A model generated the notes under the pieces. That model saw only the letters and a list, made by a program, of their open reading frames with translations. It was not told the origin of the DNA and ran no database searches. From NCBI GenBank assembly GCA_041624375.1, contig JBFJVD010000140.1, forward strand, positions 1 through 7,872: a stretch of 7,872 nucleotides of DNA. Reading direction: 5' to 3'. Positions within the stretch are counted from its first letter, which is position 1; each line of letters opens with the position of its first letter. The translations under genes were made by a program, and so were the position numbers. This DNA is from JBFJVD01 sp041624375. Its GTDB lineage: Bacteria; Chloroflexota; Anaerolineae; Anaerolineales; E44-bin32. This document shows, piece by piece, positions 1-4,194 of this stretch.

Positions 1-1092
1 CTGCTCGCCCAGCTGATTCTCGAACGAGAAGGCAACTTCGAGCGGTCTGCCGTTCAACTGGCCTGCGAGGTACTCCCCGGAGGCCCAGCGCAAGATCTCA
101 ATCGAAAGCGTGTCGCCGGCCGAATGCGTGCGGAGAATATCGCAGTAGGCGGACATGGTTCCGTCCGTCGCCAGAACCAGCCCTTCCATTGTCGTGAGGA
201 TGTCACCGGCGCTTACGCCAGCCTGATCCGCAGCCGACCCCGAAGCAACCGACGATACCCAGATGCCGGTGATTGAGCCGTCTTCATTGCGGACGGCCAC
301 ACCATTGATTCCGATCGAATTCACATCTTCGCCGCTTTGCAGACGATTGATGATCGGAATGGCGGTCTCCGCCTTGATTGAGAAGTACTGGTCGGTCACA
401 CTCGAGCCGGCATAATTGACCGCGACCACCTTGCCATCCTCGCTCACCAATGGACCGCCAGAGTTGCCAGAATTGGTGACCGCATCGTGCATCAAGACGC
501 CGTCCACCGATGCCCAGCTCGTCTCCCCACTGGCATCGGCCTTGGCGATGATGCCCTTGGTGAGGGTGAACTCGGGATCGCCGAGCGGGTAGCCGGCCGC
601 GTAGATCTCGAAGCCGACGCCGACATCGCCGCTGTGCCATTCAAGGAAGGGATAGCCATCCCCCTCAATGTCGATGACCGCCAGGTCGGAGCATTCAGAG
701 ACGCCCAGGATCCGGGCGTTGCGCGGTTGGCTCTCTCCGCCGACCCAGACCTGGAGCAGCGCGGCGCCGGTCACGACGTGGTTGTTGGTAACTGCGATTC
801 CGGAGGGATCGATGATAAACCCGGAACCGCGCCCGGCCGCGTTCACCAGCAAGCCGAACTCAGGATCGATGAAGGTGCCCTGCGCCTCGATCTGGATGGT
901 TGCGCTCTGCACGTCCTGCAGCGAGCGGATCGCGCCCGACGAAGGTGGCTGTACGGGCGGATCAACTGGCGGCACCGGCGTTGGCGCCGGGGGTGGATCC
1001 CCGCCGAACAGCGAGCAGGCGAGACTGGCGACGATGAGCAAAGTCAGCGGAAGAAGCAGCCTGGCCCTGGAACGGATCTGCGAAGTTTGCAT
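1..1092 (-). CDS. HtrA/DegP-like S1C serine protease, putative lipoprotein, C-terminus outside the window
   Basis: Envelope protease of the HtrA family, expected to degrade or process misfolded proteins outside the membrane. Residues 1-26 form a signal sequence: Arg at 7, 9 and 11, then a hydrophobic run ending ASLAC, so Cys26 is a candidate lipidation site. The lipobox is loose because Ser is at -3. A Pro-rich linker covers about 32-52. The trypsin-like domain follows with an intact triad: His105 in VTNNHVV, Asp136 in CSDLAVID and Ser211 in NSGNSGGPLV. A PDZ domain begins near residue 265, with VSSVASGSAADQAGVSAGDIL followed by TMEG. The frame is still open at the left edge after 364 codons, so the stop is not visible. 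The ATG at 1092-1090 is supported by GAGGGGAG ending 8 nt upstream. It is transcribed away from surE. Family assignment is very secure; lipoprotein status is an inference. Confidence 0.94.
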   Translation of the reverse strand, partial: MQTSQIRSRARLLLPLTLLIVASLACSLFGGDPPPAPTPVPPVDPPVQPPSSGAIRSLQDVQSATIQIEAQGTFIDPEFGLLVNAAGRGSGFIIDPSGIAVTNNHVVTGAALLQVWVGGESQPRNARILGVSECSDLAVIDIEGDGYPFLEWHSGDVGVGFEIYAAGYPLGDPEFTLTKGIIAKADASGETSWASVDGVLMHDAVTNSGNSGGPLVSEDGKVVAVNYAGSSVTDQYFSIKAETAIPIINRLQSGEDVNSIGINGVAVRNEDGSITGIWVSSVASGSAADQAGVSAGDILTTMEGLVLATDGTMSAYCDILRTHSAGDTLSIEILRWASGEYLAGQLNGRPLEVAFSFENQLGEQ

Positions 1093-1144
1093 CTGGGGGA
1101 CTCCCCTCTATCCGAAGGTTGGCGATCAGAGAAACGCAGAAGCC

Positions 1145-1173
1145 AGTATAGTAGTGAACGCACGCAACAACAA
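1145..1173 (-). promoter_or_regulatory. Putative sigma-70-type promoter of the HtrA-like protease
   Basis: Read on the minus strand, TTGTTG (1173-1168) and TATACT (1150-1145) are separated by exactly 17 nt. The -10 box matches TATAAT at five of six positions; the -35 matches only at TTG. Transcription would start near 1138, giving a leader of roughly 45 nt that contains the GAGGGGAG ribosome binding site. Seen by eye; not measured. Confidence 0.5.
1147..1152 (+). promoter_or_regulatory. Possible -10 box for surE, overlapping the divergent -10 box
   Basis: TATAGT on the plus strand matches TATAAT at five of six positions and shares four bases with the divergent TATACT box. No good -35 lies at 16-18 nt; the nearest candidate, TTGGCG at 1119-1124, is 22 nt away, which is too far. 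The leader to surE would be about 100 nt. This is a weak call, listed because no better surE promoter is seen in 1093-1259. Confidence 0.25.
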
Positions 1174-1248
1174 GAGTCCCCGCAAGAAGCAGGTCATTCT
1201 TGTCGTCCAACCGCTGGACATGGCTGATCTATGAGCAGCTTCGCGGCC

Positions 1249-1256
1249 AAGGAGGA
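1249..1256 (+). promoter_or_regulatory. Strong Shine-Dalgarno that fixes the surE start
   Basis: AAGGAGGA lies 3 nt before the ATG at 1260. It selects this ATG over in-frame upstream positions in the same open frame, and the resulting N-terminus (MHILATNDDG) is exactly where SurE proteins begin. Confidence 0.85.
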
Positions 1257-1259
1257 ACG

Positions 1260-2033
1260 ATGCACATTCTGGCGACGAATGATGACGGGATCGATGCGCC
1301 CGGCCTGCTGGCGATGGCGCAGCGGCTTCGGGATCTGGGTGAACTTACGGTGCTCGCCCCAAATCGAAATTGGTCGGCATCCGGCCATGTCAAAACGCTC
1401 CACCGGCCGCTGCGCGTGTGGGAAGCTCGGCTGGCAGACGGGATCCACGCGCTGACAACCGACGGAGCCCCCTCCGATTGCGTGGCGCTGGCGACGCTCG
1501 GGCTTCTGGATCGCCCCATCGATTTGGTGGTGTCCGGCATCAATCCGCTGCCGAATCTGGGCCACGATGTCACCTACAGCGGAACCGTGACCGCTGCGAT
1601 GGAGGCGGCGATCGCCGGGCTGCCCGGGATTGCCTTCTCCCTCGACGGCGGCGATCGCCGCCCGGAGGAAATGGACTTTGAGCCAGCCGCTCGAGTTGCC
1701 GAAGCGGTTGTCCGTCGCGCTCGCAAGAACGGTATGCCGGAAGGCGTCTTCCTGAACGTCAATGTGCCCTATCGCCCCTGGGAGGAGCTGCGCGGGATCC
1801 AGATTACTCGCCAGGGGCTGCGCCTCTATCGCGACGCGCTCGTCGCCCGCAAGGATCCGCGCGGGCGTCCCTATTATTGGATCGGCGGCGAGGCGCCGTC
1901 TGGCGTCTCAGAGCCGGGCACCGATTTCGGCGCCCTGCAGGATGGCTGGGTCTCACTGACCCCACTGCAACTCGACCTGACGGCGGCTGACCGTCTCGAA
2001 TCGTTCAACGCCTGGCAGGGTTCGCTCGCATGA
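1260..2033 (+). CDS. surE: SurE, 5'/3'-nucleotidase (survival protein)
   Basis: Metal-dependent cytoplasmic phosphatase that removes phosphate from nucleoside monophosphates; SurE is linked to stationary-phase and stress survival. The product is 257 aa, the normal family length of about 250. All four expected divalent-metal ligands are present at the same numbering as Thermotoga maritima SurE: Asp8 and Asp9 in ATNDDG, Ser39 in NRNWSASG, and Asn95 in SGINPLPNLGHDVTYSGTV. The conserved LNVNVP segment occurs near residues 164-169. The C-terminus VSLTPLQLDLTA is typical. It diverges from the HtrA-like protease across a 167-bp gap and lies 63 nt upstream of the kinase on the same strand, but the kinase appears to have its own promoter. 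Nothing looks truncated. Identification is very secure; the substrate range is from family knowledge. Confidence 0.96.
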   Translation: MHILATNDDGIDAPGLLAMAQRLRDLGELTVLAPNRNWSASGHVKTLHRPLRVWEARLADGIHALTTDGAPSDCVALATLGLLDRPIDLVVSGINPLPNLGHDVTYSGTVTAAMEAAIAGLPGIAFSLDGGDRRPEEMDFEPAARVAEAVVRRARKNGMPEGVFLNVNVPYRPWEELRGIQITRQGLRLYRDALVARKDPRGRPYYWIGGEAPSGVSEPGTDFGALQDGWVSLTPLQLDLTAADRLESFNAWQGSLA

Positions 2034-2060
2034 CCGCTTCCTGCTCAGCGCTCGCAGGGT

Positions 2061-2089
2061 TTGCCTCGGCTCATCCTTCGACATAGAAT
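2061..2089 (+). promoter_or_regulatory. Putative promoter of the kinase gene, predicting a leaderless transcript
   Basis: TTGCCT (2061-2066) and TAGAAT (2084-2089) are separated by exactly 17 nt. The -35 matches TTGACA at four of six positions and the -10 matches TATAAT at five of six. The -10 ends 7 nt before the ATG at 2097, so transcription would start at or within about 1 nt of the start codon. No Shine-Dalgarno-like purine run precedes the ATG, which fits leaderless translation. Confidence 0.6.
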
Positions 2090-2099
2090 TCATTCTATG
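2082..2099. repeat. Inverted repeat covering the -10 box and start codon; candidate operator
   Basis: CATAGAAT-TC-ATTCTATG is a perfect 8-bp inverted repeat around a 2-nt centre. The left arm contains the putative -10 box TAGAAT and the right arm ends in the kinase ATG. A protein dimer bound here would block RNA polymerase directly. The symmetry is seen in the sequence; the operator role is inference. Confidence 0.5.
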
Positions 2100-4139
2100 C
2101 CTCTCGAAGCCGGCTCGATTCTCCACAACCGTTACAGAATTGAAGGGCAACTGGGCAAAGGCGGCATGGGCGCGGTCTATCTGGCGCATGACCAGACCCT
2201 TGGAATCAAAGTTGCGGTCAAGGAGAACCTGAACCTCAACCCGGAGTCGGAACGACAGTTCAAACGCGAAGCCTCGCTTCTGGCAACCCTTCGTCACCCG
2301 AACCTGCCCCGCGTCACCGACCACTTCGTCCTCGAGGGCCGCCAGTACCTTGTGATGGACTACATCGAAGGCGTCGATCTCCATGCGCGAGCGGCCCGTG
2401 AGGAAGTCTCCCTCGAGGAAGTGCTCGAATGGGCCAGCGCCGTGGCCGACGCGCTCCATTACCTGCACACGCGCACGCCCCCGATCATCCATCGCGACGT
2501 GAAGCCGGCCAACATCAAGCTTCAACCGGATGGGGAAGTCGTCCTCGTCGATTTCGGAATTGCCAAGATCTTTGATCAGGAGCAGACGACAACCGGCGCG
2601 CGGGGGATGACGCCTGGCTACTCTCCCCCGGAGCAGTACGGCAGCGGGCGGACCGATCCTCGTTCTGACCAATTCTCGCTGGCCGCCACCATCTACAGCC
2701 TGCTTACAGGCCACCCGCCGGCGGACAGCATCGAGCGTATGCTCAACAACGAGCAATTCCGGCCGGCGAAGGAGATTAACCCGGCGATCCCGGATAGCAT
2801 CGACTCCGCCGTAACTCGCGCGCTTTCCATTGGCCAGGCGGACCGCTACCCGACGATGGGGCATTTTCGGGAGGCGCTGACGGCCGCGCCGGATGAGGTT
2901 TCCGAAATCACGATCCAGCCGGCAGCGACCACCGCGGTCCACGCGCCCCCCGATCTGCCGGGCACCCAGCCAGAGACCCAGCGGCGTGGGCTGCTCCCCT
3001 GGCTGGCAGGCGCCGGCGTCGTCGGCGTGCTGCTCGTGGGCGGTGGGATCGCACTGGCGATGGTCTCGGGCGGCTTCCTGTCCGGCGGGCCGCGGTCGAC
3101 CGACACACCCCCGCCGCCATCGCCGACCACGGTGATCGCAGCGTTGGCCTCCGACACGCCTCAGCCTACGGAGCCCGAGCCGAGCGAAACGGCGTCGCCG
3201 GAACCATCGGCGACCTTCGTCCCGACCCGACCTGCGCCGCTCCTCGGCGGCGGTGGCCGCATCGCCTTCGTCAGCAACCGCGAGGACGGCAGGACGCTGC
3301 AGGTGTGGACGATGAATCCGGACGGCAGCGATCCCGCCCAGCTCACCTTCGGGCCGGGGAACAAGTTCTGGCCGAGCTGGTCTCCCGACGGCCGCCAGAT
3401 CCTCTTTGTGGCCGACGGCGGCGAGGATCGCTTTGGCAACGATCTCGGGCTCGACGTCTGGGTGATGAACGCAGACGGCACCAGCCTGAAGAACATCACC
3501 CACAGCCCGGGCGACGATACCGAACCGGACTGGTCTCCTGACGGAACACAAATCGTTTTTGCGAGCGACCGCGTCAATGATGTCCAGCAGGTGTTCACGC
3601 TGGAGTCCAGCTGTTTCAGTCTGGCGGAAGAGGATTCTTGCTGGAGTGTGAACCCGGTGCGGATCAGCTGCACGAGCGAGTTCTGCGCGGTGGAATTCTC
3701 GCCTGCCTGGTCGCCGCTCGGGAACACCATCGCCGTGGCCGCTTCGATCAACGCGGCTCCCGGCCGAATCTACCTGCGCGACCCGCTCGGTGGGGATCCG
3801 GAGCAGTACGACCGTCGCGACCGGATTATCGGCGCCAGCGATCTCGCCTGGGGCCCAGGTGGCCGGCTGCTCGCCTTCACCTGGCAGATTGCCGGCGGTC
3901 GCAACGAGATTTATCTGGCGTCATTGGACGACCGGTCATCCGATCCTATTCAGCTCACAAACACGCTCGGTAACAAGGAGCCGGCGCTTTCTCCGGACGG
4001 CCAATGGATCGTGTTCACCTCGACCCGTGACCAGGATCCGGAGATCTACCTGATGACGGTCAATGGCGCCAATGAAGAGAATCTGACCAAATTACCCGGC
4101 AGTCGCGACCAGCAGCCAGATTGGCAGCCGCTCCCCTGA
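2097..4139 (+). CDS. Transmembrane Ser/Thr protein kinase with extracytoplasmic TolB/PD40-like beta-propeller
   Basis: Hanks-type kinase of 680 aa. Cytoplasmic domain, about 13-270: glycine loop GKGGMG at 20-25, Lys42 in VAVK, Glu58 of helix C, catalytic loop H132-R133-D134 with Lys136 and Asn139, DFG at 152-154, a Thr-rich activation segment (164-172) and PPEQ at 177-180. All core residues are present, so activity is expected. One membrane span lies at about 299-325, then a Pro/Ser/Thr linker to about 385. The outer part is a propeller of about six WSPDG-type repeats (for example PSWSPDGRQILF, PDWSPDGTQIVF, PALSPDGQWIVF), as in TolB. The four Cys of the protein (506, 515, 525, 530) all lie in one propeller insertion. 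The start is ATG 2097 because LEAGSILHNRYRI is the usual kinase N-terminus; a TTG at 2061 would add 12 residues. It follows surE and converges on the PBP-like gene. The ligand is unknown. Confidence 0.95.
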   Translation: MPLEAGSILHNRYRIEGQLGKGGMGAVYLAHDQTLGIKVAVKENLNLNPESERQFKREASLLATLRHPNLPRVTDHFVLEGRQYLVMDYIEGVDLHARAAREEVSLEEVLEWASAVADALHYLHTRTPPIIHRDVKPANIKLQPDGEVVLVDFGIAKIFDQEQTTTGARGMTPGYSPPEQYGSGRTDPRSDQFSLAATIYSLLTGHPPADSIERMLNNEQFRPAKEINPAIPDSIDSAVTRALSIGQADRYPTMGHFREALTAAPDEVSEITIQPAATTAVHAPPDLPGTQPETQRRGLLPWLAGAGVVGVLLVGGGIALAMVSGGFLSGGPRSTDTPPPPSPTTVIAALASDTPQPTEPEPSETASPEPSATFVPTRPAPLLGGGGRIAFVSNREDGRTLQVWTMNPDGSDPAQLTFGPGNKFWPSWSPDGRQILFVADGGEDRFGNDLGLDVWVMNADGTSLKNITHSPGDDTEPDWSPDGTQIVFASDRVNDVQQVFTLESSCFSLAEEDSCWSVNPVRISCTSEFCAVEFSPAWSPLGNTIAVAASINAAPGRIYLRDPLGGDPEQYDRRDRIIGASDLAWGPGGRLLAFTWQIAGGRNEIYLASLDDRSSDPIQLTNTLGNKEPALSPDGQWIVFTSTRDQDPEIYLMTVNGANEENLTKLPGSRDQQPDWQPLP

Positions 4140-4155
4140 CGTGCCCGCACGTCAG
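4136..4155. terminator. Perfect inverted repeat containing the kinase stop codon; possible hairpin
   Basis: CTGACGTGC (4136-4144) and GCACGTCAG (4147-4155) are perfect reverse complements around a CC centre. The kinase TGA (4137-4139) is inside the left arm. A 10th pair (4135 with 4156) extends it. No T-tract follows on either strand, so it is not a textbook intrinsic terminator. Confidence 0.45.
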
Positions 4156-4164
4156 GAGGGACCC

Positions 4165-4188
4165 AGCGGGCGCCCGTAGGCGCCCGCT
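4165..4188. terminator. GC-rich hairpin between convergent genes, probable bidirectional terminator
   Basis: AGCGGGCGCC (4165-4174), loop CGTA, GGCGCCCGCT (4179-4188): a perfect 10-bp stem with a 4-nt loop in the 55-bp gap between the kinase and PBP-like stop codons. It is symmetric, so it can act on both transcripts. There is no U-tract on either side, which is the main weakness of the call. Confidence 0.6.
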
Positions 4189-4194
4189 CCGTGC

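Noticed and set aside
487..1234. Plus-strand open frames opposite the HtrA-like protease
   Set aside because: The minus-strand frame encodes an intact His-Asp-Ser triad and PDZ start, so the plus-strand frames are antisense shadows.
1604..1660. Two copies of GGCGGCGATCGCCG (1604-1617 and 1647-1660) inside surE
   Set aside because: Both encode different, expected SurE residues in different local contexts, and the motif is easily produced by GC-rich Ala, Ile, Gly and Asp codons. Likely chance.
2015..2062. Short direct repeat GCAGGGTT at the surE end (2015-2022) and before the kinase (2054-2061)
   Set aside because: Only 8 exact bases and no target-site or mobile-element context, so no evidence of function.
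2061..2099. TTG at 2061 as an upstream kinase start
   Set aside because: It would add an unusual 12-residue extension, falls on the putative -35 box and has no ribosome binding site. The ATG at 2097 gives the normal N-terminus for this family.
1953..3551. Long open frame on the minus strand (about 530 codons) opposite surE's end and the kinase
   Set aside because: It is antisense to a gene with an intact kinase domain and propeller. Its translation is rich in Arg and His with no recognisable domain, as expected for shadow frames in GC-rich DNA.
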